Assembly: GCF_014596465.1 (NCBI RefSeq)
Contig: NZ_MECK01000556.1
Span: 1-64,000, forward strand
Direction of reading: 5' to 3'
Length of the DNA: 64,000 bases
Source: Streptomyces sp. CBMA123
GTDB lineage: Bacteria; Actinomycetota; Actinomycetes; Streptomycetales; Streptomycetaceae
Shown: one piece after another, positions 45,261 through 54,245 of the stretch
How the letters are laid out: each line of letters starts with the position of its first letter
Position numbering within the stretch: the first letter of the stretch is position 1
Position numbers and translations under genes: made by a program
Notes under the pieces: generated by a model
Told to the model about the DNA's origin: nothing
What the model saw: the letters and a program-made list of their open reading frames with translations, nothing else
The model's database searches: none

Positions 45261-45498
45261 CGTCGCGGCGTTGCGCACCGGGTTGATTCGACGGGTCGGC
45301 GCACGGTCGTCTCCGGCCGACGCCTTGGCCGCCTTCCTGACGGCTCTTCGGCGACCCGCTCCCACCGGGGCCCGCTGGTCGTGACCGCGGGGGGCCGCCG
45401 GCTGATCACGCCGAGGGTCCGGCCGATCACGCCCGGAGCCAGATGACGAGCGTCGTGGCAGCGACGGTCCCGAGGAAGACGTAGCCGCGCGAGCGCGG

Positions 45499-46422
45499 TC
45501 ATTCCGCCGAGCGGCGGGACTCCCTGAACTCGCGGGAGACCTCCCACGCGTCCCCGACCGGGCCGACATGGCCCAGCTTGTCGGGGTTGAGCACGAAGCG
45601 GATCGTCTGGATCTGCCCGTCCAGCACGTCGAGCGCCAGAGTCTGCAGCACCTTGCCGTCCCGGTCCCGGAAGATCGCGCCCGGCTGGCCGTTGATCTCG
45701 TGGGCCTCGGTCGTGAGTCCGATGCGGGCCAACTCGGGGAAGACGGCGGCAAGCAGGCGCGCCACCTTGTCGGCGCCCATGACCGCCCTGGCCAGCTGCG
45801 GGGCCTTGCCGCCGCCGTCGCCGACCATGGAGACGTCGGCGGCGAGCAGCTGCTGCAGACCGAGGACGTCGCCCTCGCGGAGGGCTTCGAAGAACCGGGT
45901 CGCCAATTCCTCCCGCTCCCGGCGGTCGGCCTCGAAGCGGGGGCTACCGGCGCTCATATGACGCCTCGCCCGCACCGCGAGCTGGCGGCACGCGCCCTCC
46001 GAACGGCCGACCGCAGAGGCGACTTCGGGGAAGCCGAAGTCGAAGACCTCGCGGAGCACGAAGACCGCACGCTCGAGCGGGCTGAGCCTCTCCAGCAGCA
46101 GGAGCGCTGCCGTCGACACGGAGTCGGCCAGCTCCGCCGAGCGCTCCGGGTCCTCATAGGGGTCGTCGAGCAGCGGCTCCGGAAACCACGGCCCGACGTA
46201 CTCCTCCCGCCGGACCCGGGCCGAGCGCAGCACGTCGATCGAGATCCGGGTCACCACGGCGGAGAGGAAGGACTTGACCGAAGTCGGCTGCGTCGGCGAG
46301 GCATCGAACCGCAGCCAGGTCTCCTGGACCGCATCCTCGGCCTCGCTGACGCTGCCCAGGATCCGGTAGGCGATGGAGAACAGCAGCGGCCGCAGCTCCG
46401 CGAACTCCTCGACCTTGCCCAT
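45499..46422 (-). CDS. sigJ: ECF41-type RNA polymerase sigma factor
   Basis: A 307-residue extracytoplasmic-function sigma factor. Region 2 (about 8-75, AYRILGSVSEAEDAVQETWL) and region 4 (about 115-165, LERAVFVLREVFDFGFPEVA, RSEGACRQLAVRARRHM) are followed by a SnoaL-like C-terminal domain with the family mark VGDGGGK and NPDKLGHV. That domain regulates the ECF41 group in cis, so no anti-sigma gene is needed. It lies 47 bp after the carboxymuconolactone-decarboxylase-like gene, the group's standard partner, under one ECF41-type promoter. The symbol follows the M. tuberculosis relative. Confidence 0.92.
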   Translation of the reverse strand: MGKVEEFAELRPLLFSIAYRILGSVSEAEDAVQETWLRFDASPTQPTSVKSFLSAVVTRISIDVLRSARVRREEYVGPWFPEPLLDDPYEDPERSAELADSVSTAALLLLERLSPLERAVFVLREVFDFGFPEVASAVGRSEGACRQLAVRARRHMSAGSPRFEADRREREELATRFFEALREGDVLGLQQLLAADVSMVGDGGGKAPQLARAVMGADKVARLLAAVFPELARIGLTTEAHEINGQPGAIFRDRDGKVLQTLALDVLDGQIQTIRFVLNPDKLGHVGPVGDAWEVSREFRESRRSAE

Positions 46423-46469
46423 TCCTTAGCCCCTTTCCGTCTCCTGGTGATCATCCGAGCCGCTGACGT

Positions 46470-46946
46470 TCAGTGCAGCTGCCCGGCGACGTAGTCGCCG
46501 GCGCACGGCTGGCGGGTGATGATGTTCATCCGGTTCACCATGTTCATGAATGCGATGTGGATCACCAATGCGGTGAGCTGCTCGGTGTCGAAGTGCTTGG
46601 CGGCATTGGTCCACACCACGTCACTGACGCCCTCGGCCGCGTCCGCGACTCGGGTCCCCTCCTCCGCGAGCGCCAGCGCGGCCCGCTCGGCCTCGCTGAA
46701 GACGGTGGCCTCCCTCCACGCCGCCACGAGAGCCAGCTTCACCGGGCTCACGTCGGCGGCGATGGCCTCCTTGGCGTGCATGTCGAGGCAGACCGCGCAG
46801 CCGTTGATCTGGCTCACGCGCGTGGACACCAGCTCCTGCAGGCTGGCGGGCAGCCCCGATTCCCGGATCACCTTGCCCGCGGACATGAAGTACTTCAGGG
46901 CCTTGCCGGAGACGGGAGCGGCGAAGAAGTCGAGTCGCGCGTCCAT
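46470..46946 (-). CDS. carboxymuconolactone decarboxylase family protein
   Basis: A 158-residue AhpD-like/CMD-fold protein. The redox motif is NGCAVCLDMHAKEA (CxxC plus His). The N-terminal KALKYFMSAGKVIRESGLP and C-terminal HIAFMNMVNRMNI match the COE (carboxymuconolactone decarboxylase/oxidoreductase/epimerase) genes that accompany ECF41 sigma factors. GGAGGAA precedes the ATG at 46946. It is first in a two-gene operon with the sigma factor and is the expected target of that factor. Confidence 0.93.
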   Translation of the reverse strand: MDARLDFFAAPVSGKALKYFMSAGKVIRESGLPASLQELVSTRVSQINGCAVCLDMHAKEAIAADVSPVKLALVAAWREATVFSEAERAALALAEEGTRVADAAEGVSDVVWTNAAKHFDTEQLTALVIHIAFMNMVNRMNIITRQPCAGDYVAGQLH

Positions 46947-46986
46947 GGTGTGTTCCTCCGTGCTCGTGAGTGGGTTGCACCCCCGA

Positions 46987-47013
46987 GACGAGACAGCCGG
47001 CCGCTCAGTGACA
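46987..47013 (-). promoter_or_regulatory. ECF41-type promoter
   Basis: Minus strand: TGTCACT (47013-47007), 16-bp spacer, CGTC (46990-46987). The published ECF41 consensus is TGTCACA-N16-CGTC, so only the last base of the -35 differs. It lies 40 bp before the CMD-like gene. Confidence 0.8.
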
Positions 47014-47096
47014 CGTCCGAATGTGACGTGGATCACCACGATGCCCGCATGGCCGCCAGGCGAAGCCCTCCGCCGACGCGGCTCGGTCCAGCTCGC

Positions 47097-47650
47097 TTAC
47101 TGGTGCACGTCGGCCGGCGCTCCGTAGCTGATCCACGTCGTCCGCGGCTTCTGGCCCTTGGTGATCGCGTGAGCGAGCGGGAACAGCACCGGCACCGGAG
47201 ACGGGCGGGCCGGCAGCGGCGGCACCTCATGCACGGTCAGATAAGTGAACTCCTGTCGCCGAACGCCGCTCGACAGCACAAGCCCGGCCATCGCGGAGTT
47301 CCGGGCGCCCTCGCGCCCCCGGTAGTGACGGTCCGGTTCCCCATCCGGGTCCAGCCCCGCCAAGGCCCGCACGAACAGCTGAGAGAAGTCCCGATCCAAG
47401 TACGTGATCGAGGTGTGCGGCCGCGGAGTCCGCATCGTGGCGAGGTTCCGTTCGACCTGCACCAGCACGCCATCCGCCATCCTCTTGCCCATGCGGTAAC
47501 TGAACGGCCCAGCCGCAGACAGGCCTTCGTCGCGTGCCCACCGATAGAAGCTCGACAGCATGCCCATGTGGAGATTCCACGTGGTCACGTCCCATCGGTG
47601 CTTCAGCTCCCCGGCCAAGCGGTACTCGGCGTACATGCTCGGAGCCGCGC
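47097..47650 (-). pseudogene. tyrosine recombinase (integrase) remnant
   Basis: Minus strand, ending at TAA 47099-47097. The N-terminal core-binding part is recognisable (WDVTTWNLHMGMLSSFYRWA, ARDEGL) and the first catalytic block follows (NSAMAGLVLSSGVRRQEFTY, with the catalytic Arg in GxRRxE). The later HxxR and Tyr boxes are missing, as is a credible start. It is a dead phage-type or ICE-type integrase. Confidence 0.65.
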
Positions 47651-47956
47651 GGAGCTCCTCACGATCACCGGCCGATCGGCACCGTCCCCCACGCGCCTGC
47701 ACCCTCCCGCCGGCCCCGGACAATCGCCGTGTTCGCCGTGTTCCCGTGCTCGGCCTGAGCGGGCCGGGCGGCCTGGACTGCCCCCCTGCAGAGCGGCGAA
47801 GGCCTGCTCGGTGTGGGTGCGGGGCCCGGGACCGCGGGGCCATCGGGTACGGTCACGGTTTCACGTCCGCTCAGTTCCGGTGACGGTCCGTCCGGATCGC
47901 CACCGGGGAGCGGCGAGTCCCACCGAACCGTGTACAACCCCCTAGGGAGCTTCCTC

Positions 47957-48871
47957 GTGCACCACCTCCTGCGTCGGAGCCTTCCGGCCCTCACCGCCCT
48001 CGGCATAGCCGTCGGCGCTCCGCTGCTCACCGCCGGCACCGCCCAGGCCCAGGCCGAGCACGGGTGCGGCGCCGTCGGCGTCCAGTTCTCCGTCGACGGC
48101 GGCAAGGGCTGGATCTCCGACGGCCGGATGTCCCAGCCGCATGGCGTCATCCAGGTCCGGCTGGTCGGCGACATCGTGGACGGCTGCGACTACCGGGTCT
48201 CGCTGGCCTCCTACGACACCGAGGGGCCGACCTGGGCCACCTCGGGCAAGCAGACCTTCCTCGGCTGGGCGACCACCACGCTGCGCAGCGGGAACCGCCA
48301 GGCGACCCTGGACGTCTCCGCCCACCTGCCGAAGTGCTACGGCCAGATCGACCTGTACAACGGCGACAAGAAGTTCGACGGCGTCGCCAACCCCGCGCCG
48401 AGGTACCCGGACGGCGTCTTCCCGGACAACCTGATCTCGGCCTGGAACGGCGGCAAGGCCTGCACGCCGACCCCGACCGGCACGCCGACCGCCCCGGTGC
48501 CGACCTCCTCGGCGTCGCCCACGTCCACCGCGACCCCGCACCCGACCGGGACGCCCACCCCCACGACGACGCCTTCGGCCACCGCGACGGCCACCGCTTC
48601 GCCCTCCACCACCGCCAAGCCGTCGGCGCCGGCCACCACCGGGACGCCGTCCGGCGGCACCCCGTCGACCGCCCCGGCCGTGCCGGCGGACACGACCGGC
48701 CCGGTCGGCAAGCCGACCGCCAATCCGGTCTCGACCACGCCGGCCAGCACCCTGGCCAGCACGGGTGGCAACAGCAGCCAGATGATCGTCTACGGCGCCG
48801 GCGGCGCCGCGCTGCTCGCCGTCGGCGGGGGCGCGCTGGTGATCGCCCGCCGTCGGGGCGCCCGCCGCTGA
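47957..48871 (+). CDS. LAXTG-anchored surface protein
   Basis: A 304-residue wall-anchored protein. Signal peptide (LLRRSLPALTALGIAVGAPL, cleavage near AQAQ), then a folded domain of about 145 residues with four cysteines (VGDIVDGCDYRVSLASYDTE, AHLPKCYGQIDLYNGDKKFD). A long Thr/Pro/Ser/Ala stalk spans about 170-265. It ends in the sorting signal LASTG, a hydrophobic segment and RRRGARR: LAXTG is the site used by class E sortases of Streptomyces. GGGAG precedes the GTG start. The function of the folded head is unknown. Confidence 0.9.
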   Translation: MHHLLRRSLPALTALGIAVGAPLLTAGTAQAQAEHGCGAVGVQFSVDGGKGWISDGRMSQPHGVIQVRLVGDIVDGCDYRVSLASYDTEGPTWATSGKQTFLGWATTTLRSGNRQATLDVSAHLPKCYGQIDLYNGDKKFDGVANPAPRYPDGVFPDNLISAWNGGKACTPTPTGTPTAPVPTSSASPTSTATPHPTGTPTPTTTPSATATATASPSTTAKPSAPATTGTPSGGTPSTAPAVPADTTGPVGKPTANPVSTTPASTLASTGGNSSQMIVYGAGGAALLAVGGGALVIARRRGARR

Positions 48872-48893
48872 CGCGGCGTCGCTGAAGCATCCA

Positions 48894-48925
48894 GGACGCC
48901 CGCGGTCCCCGGACCGCGGGCGTCC
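48894..48925 (+). terminator. hairpin terminator
   Basis: A 15-bp perfect inverted repeat around CC, 23 bp after the surface-protein stop codon. Confidence 0.7.
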
Positions 48926-48964
48926 GTCGTCCCAACAGCAGCGATGTGATTCGCCGCTCCGACC

Positions 48965-49130
48965 GGCTCTCGCCGAACCGTCGGCTGGTCCACTGGAGCC
49001 CGGCGGCCGGACCCCTCGGTGTCGGTTTGAGCCCGGTGGCGGCAATCAGCTGCTTGGTCGTCAGGCCGGCCGGCCTGGCGTAGCGCGGCCCGGACCTGGT
49101 CCGCGCAGACCTTGCTGCGGGCAGGGCGCG
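48965..49130 (-). pseudogene. frameshifted remnant, helix-turn-helix-like
   Basis: Minus strand: SKVCADQVRAALR in one frame, then ARPAGLTTKQLIAATGLKPT and AAGLQWTSRRFGESRSE in the next. The text resembles a short DNA-binding helix-turn-helix. Frames are broken and no start remains. Confidence 0.4.
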
Positions 49131-49150
49131 GCAGCCGCGAGGATGGGGGT

Positions 49151-50365
49151 GTGAAGGTTCTCCTGAGATCCGCGGTCGCCCTGGTGATGGCCCTGGTCCC
49201 GGCCGGCCCAGCCGCGTCGTCCGCCGAAGAGGCCCTCGGAGGCACCGCACCCTGGGTACCACTCGCGGCCGGAGTCGCGTACAGGGAAGTGACGGTACCC
49301 ACCTCGCACGGCACCGCTCGGCTGTACGCCGCGCGGGCCGACCTGCGCCGGCCCGGCGTGCGAGCGGACCTGCTCTATCCCAGTGCGGTCGCCGCCCGGG
49401 CACCGCTTACCCGGTTGGCCGGCGAACGCGGGGCGGTCGCGGCCGTGAACGGGGACTTCTTCGACATCACTGAGGAGCAGCACCCCGGTGTCGAGGCGAC
49501 GGGGGCGCCCTCCGGCCCGGCCGTCCACCGCGGCCTGGCCCTGAAGGCCGCGGTCCCGCAGGCTCAGCGGTTCGGCTGGTGGCCGCCGCCGGGTGACACG
49601 GACCAGGACGTGCTGGGGGTCGGGGTGGACGGCGTGGCCCGTACCGGCCGTCTGGAACTTCGGGGCCACCTGCGGGCTGCAGGCCGTACGTGGGAGCTGG
49701 GCGGGCTGAACCAGTACGCCCTGCCGGTCGGCTCGATCGGAGTGTTCACCTCCGACTGGGGTGAGGTCTCCCGAGAGCGCGCCGTGTGCGGGAACGACGA
49801 GTCGCGAAAGGCGCCCTGCAGCACGGACACCTGGGAGCTGACGGTCCGCCGCAACCGGGTCGTGTCGGCCTCCGCCACCCCGGGCCGCGGTCCGATCCCC
49901 GCCGGCAGCCTCGTACTGCTCGGCCGCGAGGCCGGCGCCCGGGTGCTGGCGGGCCTGCCGGTCGGAACGGCTGTCGTGGCGGACTACCGCCTCGCGTCGA
50001 ACGGGCCGGTGCCGTTCGCCTTCGCCCTCGGCGCCTACCCGATGCTGCACGGCGGGAACCCCTTGGCAGGGCTGGACGCCCACGACGTCGAGCCGCGCAC
50101 CGCGGTCTGCCTGGCAGACCACGGCCGGCTGCTCACACTTCTCTCCACGGACGGCCGCGAGGGCACCTCCACCGGGTTGACACTCACCGAACTCGCCCAA
50201 GCACTCCGCGGTTTCGGCTGCTCCGACGGCGTGTACCTGGACGGCGGCGCCTCCGCCACCCTGGTCACCCGCGACCCGGACACGGGCGAACTCGCGGTGC
50301 GCAACCACCTCGACCACGGTCAGGAACGACGGATCCCCAACGCCATCGGCATCTTCGCCGGGTAG
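49151..50365 (+). CDS. secreted phosphodiester glycosidase family protein
   Basis: A 404-residue exported protein. Signal peptide (VLLRSAVALVMALVPAGPAA) and then the NAGPA/DUF2233 fold: the motifs GAVAAVNGDFFDIT and CSDGVYLDGGASATLV and the end RRIPNAIGIFAG are diagnostic. The family includes GlcNAc-1-phosphodiester alpha-N-acetylglucosaminidase and secreted bacterial exopolysaccharide or wall-associated glycosidases. GTG 49151 follows GGATGGGGG. It stands alone; a role in wall or capsule turnover is likely. Confidence 0.9.
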   Translation: MKVLLRSAVALVMALVPAGPAASSAEEALGGTAPWVPLAAGVAYREVTVPTSHGTARLYAARADLRRPGVRADLLYPSAVAARAPLTRLAGERGAVAAVNGDFFDITEEQHPGVEATGAPSGPAVHRGLALKAAVPQAQRFGWWPPPGDTDQDVLGVGVDGVARTGRLELRGHLRAAGRTWELGGLNQYALPVGSIGVFTSDWGEVSRERAVCGNDESRKAPCSTDTWELTVRRNRVVSASATPGRGPIPAGSLVLLGREAGARVLAGLPVGTAVVADYRLASNGPVPFAFALGAYPMLHGGNPLAGLDAHDVEPRTAVCLADHGRLLTLLSTDGREGTSTGLTLTELAQALRGFGCSDGVYLDGGASATLVTRDPDTGELAVRNHLDHGQERRIPNAIGIFAG

Positions 50366-50527
50366 GACGACCAACCGCGCCGCAGCGGCAGGAGTACGGG
50401 GTCAGTTCCTCGACGTCCCCCACCTTCGGACGGTGAGGCCGGGCCGCACGGCGGCCGCATGCAGGGGCGCTGGGCCGAACGGCACAGGGGCGTTGCGGTG
50501 GCGCGGCCGGCATGAACTTCTGTTTGC

Positions 50528-51328
50528 ATGCGTACTTCATCGAGTATCTCCGCCGCCTCCCCCAGGCGGCTGGCGTGTGGCGCGATGGCGGCGGCCCTCG
50601 GGGCCGCCTGCCTCGGGGCGGGTACGGCTGCCGGAGCCGCCCCTGCTGCGACGGCGGTGCCCGCGGCCGCGCACGGGCAGCTGGGATTCGGCCGGGACGG
50701 TTCGCTGTACAGCACCTTCACCGCGCCGGAGGGCGTCACCGAGGTGACGTTCTACGTGTGGGGCGCGGGCGGGAACGGTGCCGGAGGCGGAGGCGGCGGA
50801 GGTGGCGGAGGCGGGGGCGGCGGCACGGGCGGACAGAACGGCCGGATCGGCGCCGTCAACGGCGACGGCGGCTCCGGCGGCCGCCCCGGCCGGCCGACGA
50901 GCCCCGGCACCGGCGGCACCGTGGCCTCCGGAAGCTGCGAGATCGACTTCGAGCCCGTCACCGCCACCGTCCGCGCCAACCCCGGCCGCGACGGCGCGAA
51001 CGGCGCCGCCGGCCGGCCCGGCGAAGGCGGCGCGAGAGGCAGGGCCAACAACCAGGGCCTGAACGCCCCCGGTGGCGCCGGCGGCACAGCCGGCTCCGCC
51101 GGAACGGGCGGCGCCGCCCCCACCCAGAACCTGCCCACTGCCGTCAGCGCCGCCCTGCCCGCCTCCGTCGCCACCGGCGGAAACGGCGGCAACGGAGGGA
51201 CCGGCGGCGACGGCGGCCAAGGCGACGACGGCGTCGCGAACAAGAACGACGGAAGCTCCGGCACCCCCGGGGCCGCCGCGACCGCCGGCTCCCGAGGCGG
51301 CGACGGCTACGTCATCGTGACCTGGTAA
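50528..51328 (+). CDS. secreted glycine-rich (GGX, collagen-like) protein
   Basis: A 266-residue exported protein. The signal peptide ends near AAGAAP (about residue 40). A short beta opening (SLYSTFTAPEGVTEVTFYVW) is followed by a run of more than 10 glycines and about 130 residues of GGx and GxGG repeats, then a closing GGDGYVIVTW strand. The opening and closing strands resemble the ends of glycine-rich PGRS-like or spore-coat-like proteins. The ribosome binding site is weak. A surface role is probable; no enzymatic motif is seen. Confidence 0.8.
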   Translation: MRTSSSISAASPRRLACGAMAAALGAACLGAGTAAGAAPAATAVPAAAHGQLGFGRDGSLYSTFTAPEGVTEVTFYVWGAGGNGAGGGGGGGGGGGGGGTGGQNGRIGAVNGDGGSGGRPGRPTSPGTGGTVASGSCEIDFEPVTATVRANPGRDGANGAAGRPGEGGARGRANNQGLNAPGGAGGTAGSAGTGGAAPTQNLPTAVSAALPASVATGGNGGNGGTGGDGGQGDDGVANKNDGSSGTPGAAATAGSRGGDGYVIVTW

Positions 51329-51551
51329 CACGACAGCCGGGGTGCCCCGGGGCCGCCTGCCGACGAACACCGGGACCGGCGCCACCACGCCCCCGGGAAG
51401 CCGCGACCACGCAACTGCGGTGGCCGTCGGCACGACGGCGAGCGCGGACCGAAGAGGCACGGGGCTCCGTTACGCCTCCTCCAACTGCACCACGACGCCC
51501 TCGGCGTCGCGGGCGACGGCTTTCAGCTCCGCTTCGGTCGCCGTACTGGCG

Positions 51552-52244
51552 TCAGCCGAGCTGCCCGGTCGGCCGCATGGTGATCTGGTTGATGTCCACG
51601 CCCGCGGGCTGGTTGAGCGCGAAGGCGACCGCGGCCGCGATCTGCTCGGGGGTCATCGCCTCCTCGGGGGTGCCGCCGCGCTCGGCCCAGAACGCGGTGT
51701 CCACCACTCCGGGGGCGACGACGGTCACGCCGACTCGGTCCTTGCCGACCAGCAGCCGGGTGTTCTCGGCCAGCGCGTGCACGGCCCACTTGGTGACCGA
51801 GTACAGGTTGCCGGGCGTGTTGCGCACCCCGGCGACGGAACCGATGAACACGATCCGGCCCTTGGACGCCCTCAACTGCGGCAGGGTCTCGCGCACCAGC
51901 AGGGCCGGGCCCAGAACGTTGGTGAGGACCATGGCGCGCATGTCCTCGGGGGCGTGGCTCTCCAGGTTGCCGGGCAGCGAGAAACCGGCGTTGGCAATGA
52001 CGTTGTCCAGTCGGCCCCACGCCTGAACCACGCGGCGCACGGCAGCGGCGACGTCCTCCGCCTCGGCGGCGTCGCCGGTGATCGTCAGCAGCCGCTCACC
52101 CGCTCCGGCCGAAGCGGCGAAGGCGGCCAGCTTGCCCGCGTCACGTCCGGTGACCGCCACACGGTGCCCCTGCTCGAGGAGGGTGCGGGCGGTGGCGGCA
52201 CCGATTCCGGTCGATCCACCAGTGATCAGCGTGACGGGCTCCAT
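51552..52244 (-). CDS. short-chain dehydrogenase/reductase
   Basis: A 230-residue classical SDR. Cofactor motif TGGSTGIG (residues 8-15), NAG near residue 87, catalytic Ser in VFIGSVAG and YSVTK supplying Tyr and Lys. R and K after the third strand suggest NADP(H). The end INQITMRPTGQLG is the usual SDR closing strand. It stands alone; the substrate is unknown. Confidence 0.93.
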   Translation of the reverse strand: MEPVTLITGGSTGIGAATARTLLEQGHRVAVTGRDAGKLAAFAASAGAGERLLTITGDAAEAEDVAAAVRRVVQAWGRLDNVIANAGFSLPGNLESHAPEDMRAMVLTNVLGPALLVRETLPQLRASKGRIVFIGSVAGVRNTPGNLYSVTKWAVHALAENTRLLVGKDRVGVTVVAPGVVDTAFWAERGGTPEEAMTPEQIAAAVAFALNQPAGVDINQITMRPTGQLG

Positions 52245-52436
52245 ACAACGGTCTCCTCGGCGACGTGGTCGTCAGTTCCCCAAAACGCCTGCACTATACG
52301 TGGGGTGAGCTGCTGCCAGGGCTGTCACCCCGTACCGGCTCCGCCCGGGCCCGCTCGACCGCCGCCAGTGCGAACTCCGACGGGTACTTCGACCGCCGGG
52401 AACCGGGGCGGGAGCGCTGTCGGGACCCAGCCGCCG

Positions 52437-52688
52437 TCAGGACAGCGGACCGGCCAGCAGCCGGGCAGCCAGGTCGTGCAGTTCGGCCTCCAGCTCCTCC
52501 GTCAGTCCGCCGCGGTGCTCCTGCTGGTCCTCCGCGCGGTACAGCCACCCGCGGACCGGCCGCAGCGGCGAGCCGGGGTCGGCGGGGCACAGCTCGAAGC
52601 CGATCCGCTCGGCCGCCGCCAGCGGATCAAGGCGGCCGTCCAGCAGGTCCCGCAGGCAGTACCGGGCCGGCTCCTGGTCAAGCTCCAT
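52437..52688 (-). CDS. hypothetical small acidic protein
   Basis: An 83-residue protein from ATG 52688, mostly helical and acidic (CLRDLLDGRLDPLAAAERIG, LTEELEAELHDLAARLLAGP). No family is recognised. There is no strong ribosome binding site, but amino-acid use is normal and upstream residues in the same frame look non-coding. Confidence 0.6.
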   Translation of the reverse strand: MELDQEPARYCLRDLLDGRLDPLAAAERIGFELCPADPGSPLRPVRGWLYRAEDQQEHRGGLTEELEAELHDLAARLLAGPLS

Positions 52689-52980
52689 GGCGCGAGCGTA
52701 GCCGCCCGCTCCAGCCCGGAGCGAAGCGTTTTGATCCGACGGCAGCCGGCGCACTCCGCCACCGTCCCGTCGCCCGACGGAAATGGAGCTGTCGGCGCTG
52801 TCCGCATCCTCGAGGTGTCCGTGCGGGTCGGCTGTGGGGTGATTGCGGGGGCCGTGCTGTTGGCACGGCCCCCGCAACGGGTGTGGGGCGCCCCGTTTCC
52901 CGCCCTCGTCGCCCGGATCTGCACGTGGTGATGTGCTGTACGGAGTGCTCCGTCACTTGTGCGCGGTGCTGAGCTGCACT

Positions 52981-53003
52981 GTCGGTGAGGAATCGAACCC
53001 CTG
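52981..53003 (-). other. tRNA 3'-end-like fragment
   Basis: Minus strand: GCAGGGGTTCGATTCCTCAC, a T-arm with the invariant TTCGA loop and imperfect pairing. The D-arm, anticodon arm and 5' acceptor strand are not found upstream. It may be an attachment-site scar from an element that integrated into a tRNA gene, or coincidence. Confidence 0.3.
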
Positions 53004-53102
53004 CGTTGCTCTTCACGCGCCAAGGGCCGGATGAACCGCCGGCCCGCGGTGTGTGCACGCCTCCGTGGCGACTACCTGCTCCCCCACACCCTGCTCGTGG
53101 GG

Positions 53103-53576
53103 TCAGTCCTCGATCAGGTCGATCTGCCAGTTGGTGCGCTGGATCAGGGCGTCCACCTCACGGATCTCCTTGGCCAGCACGTCCGCCCGGGCGCGCAGCT
53201 CGGCGACCGGCAGGGCGGAAAGAATCCTGAGCTCGGACCGCAACTGCCGTACGGCTCCGCGCTGGTCGCGCCCGGAGGCGGCGTCGGCGGCTGCGGTGAT
53301 CACCGAGTGGCGCAACCGCAGGACGTCCCGGCGGGCGAGGGCGTCGGTGAGGGTGCCGCCGCCCTCGATGGTCGCGGTGGAGTTGGTCCGGTTGATCTGA
53401 CGGATCAGCCGCTCCAGCTCGTCCAGCGTCTCCCCGGCCTGGGCCAGTACCTCCGCCGCGTTCTCGGCGGGTTCCTCGCCCTCCTGATAGCGGGCGCTGC
53501 CGACGACGCGCGCCCGCAGCTGCTCCACCTGCCGCACCGCAGCCGCGCGTTGCGCGAGCGCCTCCGCCAGTTTCAC
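53103..53576 (-). CDS. DIP1984 family protein
   Basis: A 157-residue, almost entirely helical protein with long coiled-coil potential (KLAEALAQRAAAVRQVEQLR, LDELERLIRQINRTNSTATI, LAKEIREVDALIQRTNWQID). The NRTNS..TL-DAL pattern is that of the DIP1984 (septicolysin-like) family. It is cytoplasmic and has no known enzymatic role. No partner gene. Confidence 0.88.
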   Translation of the reverse strand: MKLAEALAQRAAAVRQVEQLRARVVGSARYQEGEEPAENAAEVLAQAGETLDELERLIRQINRTNSTATIEGGGTLTDALARRDVLRLRHSVITAAADAASGRDQRGAVRQLRSELRILSALPVAELRARADVLAKEIREVDALIQRTNWQIDLIED

Positions 53577-53909
53577 CGTGCCATCACTCCTACGTCCTGC
53601 CGATCGTCCGGAAAGTATGCACGTCAGCGCCTGCGGCGCGGTTCGCGGGGTGGGGCCGGGGGGATGCGCGCGGTCAGCCCCGCTTGCGCAGGTGGCGCAC
53701 GTACGCGTCCGGACTGCGGCGAAGTTCCGGGAAGCGCACCCGCGGCATGAGGGCGAGGGTGAGCAGCGGCATCACCACACGGCAGCGCGTCGGGCCCCAT
53801 GGCGAGCCGGCGGCGGGCGGCGGCCCGTACGGGTCGGGCACGTCGCCGAGGCCGCGGCGGCGGCCTTGACGGGGCCCCTCGCCGCCGGCCGCGCCCCGGC
53901 TCCGCCCTG
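53577..53909. other. intergenic region with a possible 3' remnant
   Basis: A minus-strand frame ending at 53674 (VMPLLTLALMPRVRFPELRR, then PDAYVRHLRKRG) looks like the last 35-50 codons of a gene or a tiny protein. No start or partner supports it as intact. Confidence 0.4.
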
Positions 53910-54245
53910 TCACAGCGTCAGGTGCACTGCGGTGGTCAGCAGGTAGGCCACCGCGAAGACGACCGCCGTGCGGCGCAGGTTCGTCGCCCGGAGCAGGACG
54001 GCCGCACTGCCGAACCAGACCAGGTCCAGCACCGCCCGGGGCGCACCGTGCAGCGGCACCGTCGCACCCGGCGCGCCGAACAGCGCCCAGACCGCGGCGT
54101 ACCCGGCCGGCAGGGCGAGGGCGAGCGCCCAGCGGGCCGGCCGGGCCGCCCGCCGGGTGAGGGCGAACCGCACGGCGGCGGCGTAGACGGAGAGTTCGAG
54201 CAGGAAGGCGAGCGTGTCGTCGGCCACGCGCAGCGCCCCGGTCAC
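53910..54245 (-). CDS. YrdB-like membrane protein
   Basis: A 111-residue protein with four hydrophobic segments (LAFLLELSVYAAAVRFAL; WALALALPAGYAAVWALFG; VLDLVWFGSAAVLLRA; AVVFAVAYLLTTAVHL). The layout matches the DUF2568/YrdB group. Its GTG overlaps the stop of the upstream gene by 4 bp (GTGA), so translation is coupled. Controlled with the next gene by the MarR region at 54640-54683. Confidence 0.85.
   Translation of the reverse strand: MTGALRVADDTLAFLLELSVYAAAVRFALTRRAARPARWALALALPAGYAAVWALFGAPGATVPLHGAPRAVLDLVWFGSAAVLLRATNLRRTAVVFAVAYLLTTAVHLTL

Noticed and set aside
45427-45495. Minus-strand piece GYVFLGTVAATTLVIWLRA and a stop
   Set aside because: It could be a last transmembrane helix of a lost gene; too short to call.
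51470-51550. Minus-strand 26-codon piece ending ...GVVVQLEEA and a stop
   Set aside because: It could be the end of a VOC-family gene, but it is too short and lacks any other support.
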